Below, piece by piece: positions 25,426 to 33,149 of a stretch of DNA of 64,000 bases. The notes beneath the pieces were generated by a model, which saw only the letters and a program-made list of their open reading frames with translations, did no database searches and was not told where the DNA came from. The DNA is from a bacterium. Its GTDB lineage: Bacteria; Bacillota; Clostridia; Lachnospirales; Lachnospiraceae. The stretch is from positions 1-64,000 of the forward strand of contig JALFNN010000017.1 in the NCBI GenBank assembly GCA_022774325.1, read 5' to 3'. The position numbers and the translations under genes are program-made. Every line of letters starts with the position of its first letter. The first letter of the stretch is position 1.

Positions 25426-25911
25426 TTATTTGCGTTCATATCTGGTAAAGGCATACTCCAGATCAAAACAGGTCTGTTCTTCCCCTTCATCTGTCAGCTC
25501 CCACTCTTCATCCTCATCCAGATTCGGGAACCAGGTATCGGCTTCGTAAGCATAATCGATCCGCGTCACGAGTGCCGTATCACAATAAGGAAGCATTGCC
25601 CGGTAAATGCTCTCCCCGCCGATCACAAATACGTCTCCGTCATATTTCCTGCTCTCCTCAATTGCTTCCTCCACACTGTGAACGACGACCGCATCCTTGA
25701 CTTTGTAGGACGGATTTCTCGTAATCACAATATTTACCCTGTTCTTCAGGGGCTGTCCCTGCGGAAAGCTTTCCAGTGTCTTTCTTCCCATGATCACGAC
25801 GTTTCCCTGTGTCGTCTCACGGAAGAATTTCATATCAGCCGGAATACTCCACATCAATTTATTGTTTTTCCCAATGGCCCAATTTCTATCAGCCGCTACA
25901 ATCAGTTTCAT
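25426..25911 (-). CDS. folA: Dihydrofolate reductase
   Basis: A 161-residue NADPH-dependent enzyme that regenerates tetrahydrofolate. The N-terminal IVAADRNWAIGKNNKLMWSIPADMKFF carries the Met20-type loop and the active-site Asp, GNVVIMGRKTLESFP is the NADPH-binding segment, and VFVIGGESIYRAML is the conserved second nucleotide motif. It follows thyA by 33 bp on the same strand, the natural partner that consumes methylene-tetrahydrofolate. Confidence 0.97.
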   Translation of the reverse strand: MKLIVAADRNWAIGKNNKLMWSIPADMKFFRETTQGNVVIMGRKTLESFPQGQPLKNRVNIVITRNPSYKVKDAVVVHSVEEAIEESRKYDGDVFVIGGESIYRAMLPYCDTALVTRIDYAYEADTWFPNLDEDEEWELTDEGEEQTCFDLEYAFTRYERK

Positions 25912-25944
25912 ATTTGCTTCTCTCCTTTATCCCGTATTTCGCCT

Positions 25945-26793
25945 CTACACAGCGATTGGTATATCCTTGATCTGAGGTCCCGTTACATAGTTATCAAGAC
26001 GGACATCATCTTTTGTAAATGCATAGAAATCTTTAATTTCCGGATTCAGCCAGAACGTCGGTGCCGGATGCGTCTCTCTGGTGATCAGTTCCTCGATCAG
26101 CGGGATATGACGATCGTAAATGTGCGCATCCGCAATCACATGTACGAACTCTCCAACCTGCATATCGCAGACCTGCGCCAGCATATGCAGAAGAACCGCG
26201 TACTGGCAGACATTCCAGTTGTTTGCCGCAAGCACATCCTGAGAGCGCTGATTCAGAATCCCGTTCAAGGTAAGTTTGTCACTTCCTTTTTCCTTCGTCA
26301 CATTAAACGTCATGCTGTACGCACACGGATAAAGATTCATCTCATGAAGATCCTGATGCACATAGATATTGGTCATGATTCTCCGACTGTACGGATTGTT
26401 CTTCAGATCGTAAATCACCCGGTCCACCTGATCCATCATTCCTTCTTTATACTGATGCTTGACGCTCATCTGATAACCGTAGGCTTTCCCGATGGATCCG
26501 TCCTCATCCGCCCAACTGTCCCAGATATGGCTGCTTAGATCATGAATATTATTCGACTTTTTCTGCCAGATCCATAACAGTTCATCGGTACAGCTCTTGA
26601 TCGCTGTCTTTCTGAGCGTGATTGCCGGGAATTCCTTACGCAGGTCATAGCGGTTCACAACACCGAATTTTTTGATCGTGTATGCCGGTGCTCCGTCCTC
26701 CCATCTCGGACGAACCTTCTCCCCTTCCGTGCTGGTTCCGTGATCAATAATGTCCCGGCACATATCTATAAAAACTTTGTCTGCATAACTCAT
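25945..26793 (-). CDS. thyA: Thymidylate synthase (ThyA type)
   Basis: A 282-residue enzyme that methylates dUMP with methylene-tetrahydrofolate. The catalytic cysteine is Cys157 in NLYPCAYSMTF; the phosphate-binding NPYSRRIM and the QRSQDV and HIYDRHIPLIEE segments are conserved. In E. coli and most ThyA proteins the catalytic Cys is followed by His (PCH); here it is followed by Ala158. The protein is also slightly longer than the usual 264 residues. AGGAG is 8 nt upstream of the ATG. It sits between marR and folA. Confidence 0.94.
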   Translation of the reverse strand: MSYADKVFIDMCRDIIDHGTSTEGEKVRPRWEDGAPAYTIKKFGVVNRYDLRKEFPAITLRKTAIKSCTDELLWIWQKKSNNIHDLSSHIWDSWADEDGSIGKAYGYQMSVKHQYKEGMMDQVDRVIYDLKNNPYSRRIMTNIYVHQDLHEMNLYPCAYSMTFNVTKEKGSDKLTLNGILNQRSQDVLAANNWNVCQYAVLLHMLAQVCDMQVGEFVHVIADAHIYDRHIPLIEELITRETHPAPTFWLNPEIKDFYAFTKDDVRLDNYVTGPQIKDIPIAV

Positions 26794-26829
26794 GTCTCTT
26801 TCTCCTTTACCACTTAGAATCTGTCCGAT

Positions 26830-27261
26830 TTACGGTTCAGAAATATTATATAGTACTTTTTCCAGCGCTTTTTTGAGCGCCTGTACTTCTTTCTGTGTCA
26901 TTCCCATCGTAAGCTGCCTGTCACTCTTCTTCCTGCTTGCCTCCATCTTCTTCTGAATATCGTAGGCCTTCTCAGTCAGATAAATGTTCTTGCAACGTTT
27001 ATCCGTCGTACTGGGCACGGATAAAATGAATCCCTTCTCATCCAGCCGTTTCAAAAGACCTGTCACCGTCGGATTCTTCAGACTTAAGTGCCGTTCGATA
27101 TCACGCTGTGTGATCTCTTCCTTGCTGCTGTGAAATAAATAATCCAGTACCGCGCACTGTGAGGAAGTGATGCCGATCGACTTCAGCATCCGGTTGAAAT
27201 CTTTTTCATAAATATTATTAATCTGTTTCACCAAAAAGCCTATCGTCGTACGCTCACGCAT
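26830..27261 (-). CDS. MarR family transcriptional regulator
   Basis: A 143-residue winged-helix regulator. The DNA-binding core is at about residues 35-100: SSQCAVLDYLFHSS, ITQRDIERHLSLKNPTVTGLLKRLDEKGFI and the wing STTDKRCKNIYLTEKA. It lies 28 bp after hom and 36 bp before thyA in one direction. No palindromic operator was recognised in its short upstream gap, so it probably acts elsewhere or on the hom promoter. Confidence 0.9.
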   Translation of the reverse strand: MRERTTIGFLVKQINNIYEKDFNRMLKSIGITSSQCAVLDYLFHSSKEEITQRDIERHLSLKNPTVTGLLKRLDEKGFILSVPSTTDKRCKNIYLTEKAYDIQKKMEASRKKSDRQLTMGMTQKEVQALKKALEKVLYNISEP

Positions 27262-27289
27262 TGCTCCACTTCCTTTCTCTATGATTCCC

Positions 27290-28573
27290 TTAATATTCCC
27301 GGATGATACTGCTGATTTCTTTTACGATCGGCATTTCCTTAAGAGCATCCACTGCATCCTTCATATGATATTCCTTAACTGCCGCGGTTCCGATAACCAG
27401 TTCGGCATGCATTTTCTTCGCTTCTCTTTGTACGACCCGTTCGATGCTGACCTTGTGATCGCCAAATACTTTCGCGATTTGCGCAAGAACGCCCGGCTCA
27501 TTCGTTACCTGCATTCTCAGGAAAAAGCGGTTCTTGACTTCTCCAAACTCTTTGACCGGCAGTTCTTTATAACATCCGCATCCGATTCTTCCCATGCAGC
27601 CGTACTGCATATTCCTTGCCACATCCAGAATATCTCCTACTACCGCGCTTGCCGTAGGCATCTCACCTGCTCCTCTTCCATAGAACATGGTGTCTCCTAC
27701 CGCGTCTCCATGCACGAACACTGCATTGAAGGATTCTCTTACCGTAGCCAGAGGATGATTCTTATCAATGATCATCGGATAGACACCGACTTCGATACCC
27801 TCTGGCGTATTTCTTGCCACACCAAGCAGCTTGATAACACAGTCAAATTCTCTGGCATATGCGACATCTCTTGCTGAGATCTTTGTAATTCCTTCCGTAT
27901 ACACATCGTCGAATACGACTCTGGAATGGAATGCAGCGGAAGCCATGATCGCCATTTTACGTCCTGCATCCAGGCCCTCGACATCTGCGGTCGGATCCGC
28001 CTCCGCATAGCCCAGCTCCTGTGCCTGTGCCAGAGCCTCACCGAAGTCCATTCCCTCTTCAAACATTTTCGTTAAAATATAGTTTGTCGTTCCGTTTACG
28101 ATTCCGACGACTTCATCAATCTCATTTGCCGCAAGACATTGTTTCAACGGCCGGATAATCGGAATTCCTCCGGCAACCGCCGCTTCAAAGAGAAGATCTA
28201 CCTTATGTTCCCTGGCGGCTTCCAACAGCTCTCTTCCATGTTCCGCAATCAGATCCTTATTCGCCGTAACCACACTTTTACCTGCTGCAATCGCCTCCAG
28301 AATCATCGTTCTGGCCGGTTCAATTCCTCCCATCGCTTCAATGACGATCCGAATTTCTTCATTTCCGATAATATCCTCCCAACGGTCCGTCAGAAGGCTC
28401 TGTTCGATTCCATGGCGTGTCTTTTTCAAATTATGTACAAGAATCTTCTCGATCTCAAGATTTGCTCCAATCTTCTGTTCCATCTCATCACTGCGGCGTC
28501 CAATCAACTTATATACACCTGTTCCGACTGTCCCCAGTCCAAGCAGTCCGATTTTAATCACCTTATTATCCAT
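27290..28573 (-). CDS. hom: Homoserine dehydrogenase
   Basis: A 427-residue NAD(P)H-dependent enzyme converting aspartate semialdehyde to homoserine, the branch to threonine and methionine. The N-terminal Rossmann fold (IGLLGLGTVGTGVYKLI) is followed by the catalytic signature (AAVAGGIPIIRPLKQCL, NGTTNYILTKM, LGYAEADPTADVEGLDAGRKMAI) and a C-terminal ACT domain (about residues 350-425; QVTNEPGVLAQIAKVFGDHKVSI), probably sensing threonine. It is the first gene after a promoter at 28625-28652. Confidence 0.97.
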   Translation of the reverse strand: MDNKVIKIGLLGLGTVGTGVYKLIGRRSDEMEQKIGANLEIEKILVHNLKKTRHGIEQSLLTDRWEDIIGNEEIRIVIEAMGGIEPARTMILEAIAAGKSVVTANKDLIAEHGRELLEAAREHKVDLLFEAAVAGGIPIIRPLKQCLAANEIDEVVGIVNGTTNYILTKMFEEGMDFGEALAQAQELGYAEADPTADVEGLDAGRKMAIMASAAFHSRVVFDDVYTEGITKISARDVAYAREFDCVIKLLGVARNTPEGIEVGVYPMIIDKNHPLATVRESFNAVFVHGDAVGDTMFYGRGAGEMPTASAVVGDILDVARNMQYGCMGRIGCGCYKELPVKEFGEVKNRFFLRMQVTNEPGVLAQIAKVFGDHKVSIERVVQREAKKMHAELVIGTAAVKEYHMKDAVDALKEMPIVKEISSIIREY

Positions 28574-28624
28574 CGTATTTTAATCCTTTCCTGTGTCTCG
28601 AGTAAATAGTCATTAATTGGTTCT

Positions 28625-28652
28625 ATTCTATCACTTTTTTGAATACGTGCAA
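28625..28652 (-). promoter_or_regulatory. Promoter of hom-marR-thyA-folA
   Basis: Minus-strand TTGCAC (28647-28652) and TAGAAT (28625-28630) have a 16-bp spacer. The hom start codon is 50 bp downstream. All four following genes have gaps of 28-36 bp and read the same way. Confidence 0.7.
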
Positions 28653-28741
28653 AGAAGTTTCTTGACTTCTTTTCCAGAAGTGATAACATTATATATGTAT
28701 GGACATTAAGACTATGAAAAGCCAAAGAGGAGAGATAACGA

Positions 28742-29629
28742 ATGAAATGCCCCATTTGTAACAAAGAACTTGAGATCAGAAACAAGAAAGTCGGTGAGAC
28801 TGCAGACGGTGAGGCTATCTACAACGAATTTGCCATTTGCCACGATTGCAAGAAACAGTGGAATTTAGATAAACAGCGTGCCAAAAAGGAAGTTGATACA
28901 GAAACGCCAAAGCCAAAGCGCAAAAAACGCCCGGTGAATCCGAATCCTGTTCCGGGAAATGAAAACCCGGTGAGAAAGGCACCTGTCTCCGAGTCTTCTG
29001 CCAAACCGGCAGCCCCTGCCAGGAAAAAGAAACCTGTTCCTTCCGGGTCTGAGGCAAACACCCAGGAACTCCCACAGGCAAAGGCTGCAGCGACTGAGAA
29101 GAAGGCAGCTCCGAAGAAGAGACCTGTTTCTCCGGAAGCTAAAGAAGCAGCACCCAGAAAGAAACCTGCTGCTCCGGTAAAAGAGAAAACTATGCCTGAG
29201 AAGAAAACCGTTCCTGCCAAAAAGAAAAAAGCAGCTCTGGATGAGACTGTTGCAATTGAACGTCCAGGCTTCGATGAAGAAGCACCGCGTCCGAAGAAAA
29301 AACCACGTCCGGTAAAACCGGCACCGCGCGCAATGGAAGATCCGATCGAGGAATTTTCCGATGCACTGGACAGTGCCTTTGAGGATCAGCCGAAACCGGT
29401 CAGACGCAAACAGATCGATAACAGAAAGTCAGAACAGACTTACTCCAACATTCCGCCGAAGCATGTACGTGAATCCCGTGAAAAAGAAATGCGTGAGAAT
29501 TACCAGAATATGCTTGATGAAGATGACGAGGATGAAGGCGGACGTTTTCCGGTCGTACTGGTCGTGATTCTTGTCATTCTGATCCTTGCTGCAGCTGCAT
29601 TTGCCGGATACTGGTTCTTCCTCCGGTAA
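28742..29629 (+). CDS. Zinc-ribbon, Lys/Pro/Ala-rich, tail-anchored protein (unknown function)
   Basis: A 295-residue protein I cannot assign to a named family. Residues 1-42 hold a zinc-ribbon pair (CPIC near 3-6 and CHDC near 33-36). Residues about 50-210 are a low-complexity, highly basic stretch of repeated K-K-P/P-A-A-P units, like histone H1 or nucleic-acid-binding tails. The next part turns acidic (LDEDDEDEGG), and a single hydrophobic helix at about 271-293 ends the protein, suggesting a tail anchor with the rest in the cytosol. It is divergent from hom, and a terminator shared with carD follows. Confidence 0.75.
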   Translation: MKCPICNKELEIRNKKVGETADGEAIYNEFAICHDCKKQWNLDKQRAKKEVDTETPKPKRKKRPVNPNPVPGNENPVRKAPVSESSAKPAAPARKKKPVPSGSEANTQELPQAKAAATEKKAAPKKRPVSPEAKEAAPRKKPAAPVKEKTMPEKKTVPAKKKKAALDETVAIERPGFDEEAPRPKKKPRPVKPAPRAMEDPIEEFSDALDSAFEDQPKPVRRKQIDNRKSEQTYSNIPPKHVRESREKEMRENYQNMLDEDDEDEGGRFPVVLVVILVILILAAAAFAGYWFFLR

Positions 29630-29669
29630 TCGGATTTTGCTTTTCGTATATTTTAGTGAATGAAATTCA

Positions 29670-30236
29670 TTACATAAAAGAGGAGTCTGCCTCAGCCATT
29701 AACCGGCAATGCAGACTCCTTTTTTCTGATTCTTTTTTCTTTCGTTTTACCGACTCTTCAATAATCCGGCACACTTCATCCTTGTTTTTCCCGAGTGCAA
29801 AACCAAGTTCTGAATACAGGCTCTGTTCCGCCTTTTGAAAATAGCGCTCATCTACCATCATCGTTTTTTTGCCCTGGGCCATTCTTTTCTGCTTGCGCAA
29901 GTATATCATTTTAATAATACTGATCAGAGATTCCGGATCGCCGCTTCGAACCGCTTCCTTATATCGCTGCTCCCTCATTTTTTCATTGTCCACCCACATT
30001 TCCTCAATCTCGGGTATTTTGTCGATCAGTTTCAAAGCTTCCTCTTCCGTCATAGCCTTTCTGATATTGGTTTTTGTGTCGACAGGGACATATATTTTTT
30101 CGGCCTTCTCTCCAACCGGTATCAATAAATAGTACTCTTTCTTGCAATCAACTCCAGACATGTTCAAATGCAGGATGTCTTCCACTTTGCATACACCATC
30201 TGTAGATTTTACAATGTAATCTCCAATTTGATACAC
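29670..30236 (-). CDS. CarD family transcriptional regulator
   Basis: About 188 residues. The N-terminal CarD/TRCF RNA-polymerase-interacting domain (YQIGDYIVKSTDGVCKVEDI; YYLLIPVGEKAEKIYVPVDT) is followed by a helical DNA-binding tail (RIIEESVKRKKKESEK). CarD proteins stabilise open promoter complexes. The start is taken as GTG 30234-30236, because AAGGAGG lies 7 nt upstream of it; the ATG two codons earlier almost touches that site. The last codons fall inside a bidirectional terminator hairpin, so the C-terminal end (SLHCRLMAEADSSFM) is probably not conserved. Confidence 0.88.
   Translation of the reverse strand: MYQIGDYIVKSTDGVCKVEDILHLNMSGVDCKKEYYLLIPVGEKAEKIYVPVDTKTNIRKAMTEEEALKLIDKIPEIEEMWVDNEKMREQRYKEAVRSGDPESLISIIKMIYLRKQKRMAQGKKTMMVDERYFQKAEQSLYSELGFALGKNKDEVCRIIEESVKRKKKESEKRSLHCRLMAEADSSFM
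29677..29724. terminator. Bidirectional terminator inside the carD 3' end
   Basis: A stem with at least 10 perfect bp (AGGAGTCTGC 29681-29690 with 29711-29720) is flanked by A-rich and T-rich runs on both sides. It ends the plus-strand zinc-ribbon gene (run of T at 29719-29725) and can end carD on the minus strand (TTTTA). It lies within the last 18 codons of carD. Confidence 0.8.
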
Positions 30237-30317
30237 AATCATACCTCCTTCATTCTCCGCTCGATATTCGCTGTGTCTACTTCGATTTCTACAACCGACA
30301 CATTCCAAAACAGCACC

Positions 30318-30752
30318 TTATAATATATGATACCATTTTTTTCGTCCAAATTTCAAAGGTATAAATTCACAAAAAATAAAAAGTATCCGTGCACACAGAA
30401 TCGTGACAGGAATCATTACAAGAATCAGAATACCGGCCAAACCGGTAGACGCAATCCCCATGACAGTCAGGATTGATATCAAAACAACAGGAACAACCAT
30501 GATGAGCAGTTTATTCTTTACATATGTAGGTCCATTTCCACGTCCGATCATACCGAGTGTCATACATCCGGAAAGTGCCGGTAAGAGGTAATTACTGGCT
30601 GTTGAAAAATACTCATTCTGAAGGATTCCTTTCAATGGTGCAATCAATAATACACCGACAAACAGAACGATCAGTGTTACGATTCTTGCGCGCTTATCTT
30701 CGTTGTTAACAATAAATGTCCAGAAAACTTTACTAGCATTACTTCTGAGCAA
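30318..30752 (-). CDS. Small multi-pass membrane protein, 5' end uncertain
   Basis: From about 30700 to 30318 the frame encodes about 130 residues with four predicted membrane helices (IVTLIVLFVGVLLIAPLKG, then a GMIGRGNG turn, LLIMVVPVVLISILTVMG, GILILVMIPVTILCARI) and a basic end. No family was recognised. No ATG or GTG with a ribosome binding site lies between the upstream tRNA terminator and the first helix. A TTG at 30750-30752 is the only candidate I found, without a clear Shine-Dalgarno. The gene may be 5'-truncated or frameshifted. Confidence 0.5.
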   Translation of the reverse strand: MLRSNASKVFWTFIVNNEDKRARIVTLIVLFVGVLLIAPLKGILQNEYFSTASNYLLPALSGCMTLGMIGRGNGPTYVKNKLLIMVVPVVLISILTVMGIASTGLAGILILVMIPVTILCARILFIFCEFIPLKFGRKKWYHIL

Positions 30753-30762
30753 AGAATTACAT

Positions 30763-30795
30763 AAGAAAACAATGGAGCATAAACCCCATTGTTTC
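30763..30795 (-). terminator. Terminator of the minus-strand tRNA-Gly
   Basis: A 9-bp stem (30767-30775 with 30786-30794) is followed on the minus strand by a short T-rich run. It starts a few bases after the tRNA 3' end. Confidence 0.7.
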
Positions 30796-30798
30796 CAG

Positions 30799-30871
30799 AG
30801 CGACAGACGGGACTCGAACCCGCGACCTCCACCTTGGCAAGGTGGCGTACTACCAACTGTACTACTATCGC
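30799..30871 (-). tRNA. tRNA-Gly (anticodon GCC)
   Basis: 73 nt forming a complete cloverleaf: acceptor GCGATAG/CTGTCGC, a 4-bp D stem, anticodon stem CCACC/GGTGG with loop TTGCCAA (anticodon GCC), and T stem GCGGG/CCCGT with TTCGAGT. CCA is not encoded. It is identical to the plus-strand copy at 31104-31176. Confidence 0.97.
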
Positions 30872-30904
30872 ATGTATGAATTTGCGTTCCTCTGAACAAA
30901 ATAT

Positions 30905-30934
30905 AGTATACCCTATATGCATGCACTTCGTCAA
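30905..30934 (-). promoter_or_regulatory. Promoter of the minus-strand tRNA-Gly
   Basis: Minus-strand TTGACG (30929-30934) and TATACT (30905-30910) with an 18-bp spacer. The sequence from the -10 box to the tRNA start closely resembles the leader of the other copy, including a shared GAGGAACG. Confidence 0.8.
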
Positions 30935-31042
30935 CCCTTTTTTTCGTTTTGCATGTATGACTTTTCATTTGTTTCAAACGAATTGTCAGCAAAATATCCA
31001 CAAATCCTCAAAAAGTTGAACATGCATTTCTTCACAAATCAG

Positions 31043-31071
31043 TTGACAAATGTTCATTCATAAGGTATAGT
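31043..31071 (+). promoter_or_regulatory. Promoter of the plus-strand tRNA-Gly
   Basis: TTGACA (31043-31048) and TATAGT (31066-31071) with a 17-bp spacer, 33 bp before the tRNA 5' end. Confidence 0.82.
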
Positions 31072-31103
31072 ATATATTGTTCTGAGGAACGACAATTACA
31101 CAT

Positions 31104-31176
31104 GCGATAGTAGTACAGTTGGTAGTACGCCACCTTGCCAAGGTGGAGGTCGCGGGTTCGAGTCCCGTCTGTCGCT
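31104..31176 (+). tRNA. tRNA-Gly (anticodon GCC), second copy
   Basis: Same 73-nt sequence as the minus-strand copy, with anticodon loop TTGCCAA and no encoded CCA. The two genes are head to head, 232 bp apart, each with its own promoter and terminator. Confidence 0.97.
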
Positions 31177-31180
31177 CTTT

Positions 31181-31210
31181 AACCACTGAGATATCCCAGT
31201 GGTTTTCTTT
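31181..31210 (+). terminator. Terminator of the plus-strand tRNA-Gly
   Basis: An 8-bp stem (AACCACTG 31181-31188 with 31197-31204) followed by TTCTTTT, four bases after the tRNA. Confidence 0.85.
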
Positions 31211-31265
31211 TATATAATTTTTTTGCAAGTCTAGATTATTCGTCATGGAAGTGAAGTTTTCTATA

Positions 31266-31303
31266 GAAAAAAGCACGTCATCCATTTTCTGGACAACGTG
31301 CTT
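31266..31303 (-). terminator. Terminator of the apt-to-aspS operon
   Basis: Stem AGCACGT (31272-31278) with its complement at 31296-31302, extended inward through G-U pairs, and followed on the minus strand by six T. It lies about 15 bp beyond the aspS stop. Confidence 0.87.
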
Positions 31304-31317
31304 CTCTTCTTTTATTC

Positions 31318-33123
31318 TTATTCTTCTTCCTTCTCTTCCTTTGTTCCCGCAAGTTCCAGTCCCAGCTCTTCCAGCTGTTTTTTGTCAACTGCTGCCGGAG
31401 CCTCGGTCATCAAATCAGATGCATCCTTCACCTTCGGGAATGCGATTACGTCGCGGATGCTGTCCTGTTTTGCCATCAGCATAACCAGACGATCCAGTCC
31501 GTAAGCAAGTCCTGCGTGCGGCGGTACACCGTATTTAAACGCATTCAATAAGAATCCAAACTGTTCTTCGGCCTGCTCGGGTGTGAAACCGAGTACTTCA
31601 AACATCTTACTCTGGATTTCCTGATTGAAGATACGCACACTTCCTCCTCCGATCTCGTTTCCGTTCAGAACGATATCGTATGCTTTGGCACGTACTCTTC
31701 CCGGATCAGAATCGATGTACTGAAGGTCTTCTTCCATCGGCATGGTGAACGGATGATGCATCGCTGTGAAACGATTCTGCTCTTCACTCCACTCAAGAAG
31801 CGGGAATTCCGTTACCCAGAGGAATTTGTATTCGTTTTTATCCAGAAGTTCCATCTGTCGTGCGAGCTCCAGGCGGAGTGCTCCGAGGACATCCCATACC
31901 ACTTTATTCTTATCAGCAGCAAAGAGAAGCAGGTCGCCGTTTTCTCCTCCCATAGCCTCGATCAATGCTTTCTGTTGTTCTTCATTCATGAATTTAGCAA
32001 AGGAAGATTTCACGGTACCGTCTTTCTGGATTGCAATGTAGGCCAGTCCTTTTGCACCATAGTCCTTTGCGAAATCAACCAGCTTGTCAATTTTCTTTCT
32101 CGGCATCGCGCCCTGTCCTTTTGCGTTAATACCACGGACAGTTCCGCCTTTTTCAATCGCATTCTTAAAGACTACAAAATCAAAATCTTTTACAACTTCT
32201 GTCACATTCTGAAGTTCCATACCGAAACGAATGTCCGGTTTGTCGGATCCGAAGCGATCCATGGCCTCCTGCCAGGTCATTCTCTGGATCGGAAGCTCAA
32301 CATCGATATCCAGCACTTCTTTGAACAGCTTTGCAAGAAGACGTTCATTGACATCGATCACATCGTCTACATCAACAAAAGACAATTCCATATCGATCTG
32401 TGTAAATTCCGGCTGACGGTCAGCACGGAGATCCTCGTCACGGAAACACTTTACGATCTGGAAATAACGGTCATATCCGGAACACATCAAAAGCTGTTTG
32501 AAAATCTGCGGTGACTGCGGAAGTGCATAGAAATTTCCCGGATGAACACGGCTCGGAACAAGATAATCTCTTGCGCCTTCCGGTGTACTCTTGATCAGGA
32601 AAGGAGTCTCAATCTCAAGAAATCCTTCTTCTGCAAGGAACTGACGAGTCAGCGTTGCCACACGGCTTCTCATCATCAGATTTCTCTGAATATCCGGTCT
32701 TCGAAGATCAAGGAAACGATATTTCAAACGCAGATCTTCCTTTGTCTTGGAATTCTCTTCAATCGGGAACGGAGGTGTCTCGGATTCGGACAACACCCTG
32801 AGTTCTTCCGGTTTGATCTCGATGGCACCGGTTGCCAGATTTTCATTGACCGCACCGGAACGAGCTTCTACTTTTCCTACAACCGCAATGACAAATTCAC
32901 TTCTCAGCTTCGCAGCCTTTTCAATAATCTCCGGAGCTGTGCTTCCCTCTTCACATACGACCTGAATGATTCCTGAACGGTCACGCACATCGACGAAAAC
33001 CAGTCCTCCTTTATTTCTGTTCTTCTGAACCCATCCCATGATGGTCACTCTCTCACCAATATTTGCCTCGGAAAGTTCCGCACAACGGTGCGTTCTTTTC
33101 AGGCCCATCATTGATTCTGCCAT
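31318..33123 (-). CDS. aspS: Aspartyl-tRNA synthetase
   Basis: A 601-residue bacterial-type class II synthetase. It has an N-terminal OB-fold anticodon-binding domain (VTIMGWVQKNRNKGGLVFVDVRDRSGIIQVV), class II motif 2 (FQIVKCFRDEDLRADRQPEFTQIDMELSF), a GAD insertion domain (about residues 290-415) and motif 3 (GLAYGLDRLVMLM). The acidic EEKEEE tail is unusual but short. It begins 26 bp after hisS with GGAGG upstream and ends the long operon. Whether it also charges tRNA-Asn cannot be told here. Confidence 0.98.
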   Translation of the reverse strand: MAESMMGLKRTHRCAELSEANIGERVTIMGWVQKNRNKGGLVFVDVRDRSGIIQVVCEEGSTAPEIIEKAAKLRSEFVIAVVGKVEARSGAVNENLATGAIEIKPEELRVLSESETPPFPIEENSKTKEDLRLKYRFLDLRRPDIQRNLMMRSRVATLTRQFLAEEGFLEIETPFLIKSTPEGARDYLVPSRVHPGNFYALPQSPQIFKQLLMCSGYDRYFQIVKCFRDEDLRADRQPEFTQIDMELSFVDVDDVIDVNERLLAKLFKEVLDIDVELPIQRMTWQEAMDRFGSDKPDIRFGMELQNVTEVVKDFDFVVFKNAIEKGGTVRGINAKGQGAMPRKKIDKLVDFAKDYGAKGLAYIAIQKDGTVKSSFAKFMNEEQQKALIEAMGGENGDLLLFAADKNKVVWDVLGALRLELARQMELLDKNEYKFLWVTEFPLLEWSEEQNRFTAMHHPFTMPMEEDLQYIDSDPGRVRAKAYDIVLNGNEIGGGSVRIFNQEIQSKMFEVLGFTPEQAEEQFGFLLNAFKYGVPPHAGLAYGLDRLVMLMAKQDSIRDVIAFPKVKDASDLMTEAPAAVDKKQLEELGLELAGTKEEKEEE

Positions 33124-33149
33124 GATTTCTTCCTCCTGTTTTTATCTAT

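Noticed and set aside
30318..31001. A 227-residue frame for the small membrane protein
   Set aside because: Its first half reads through the tRNA-Gly gene and its terminator, so only the part after the terminator was kept.
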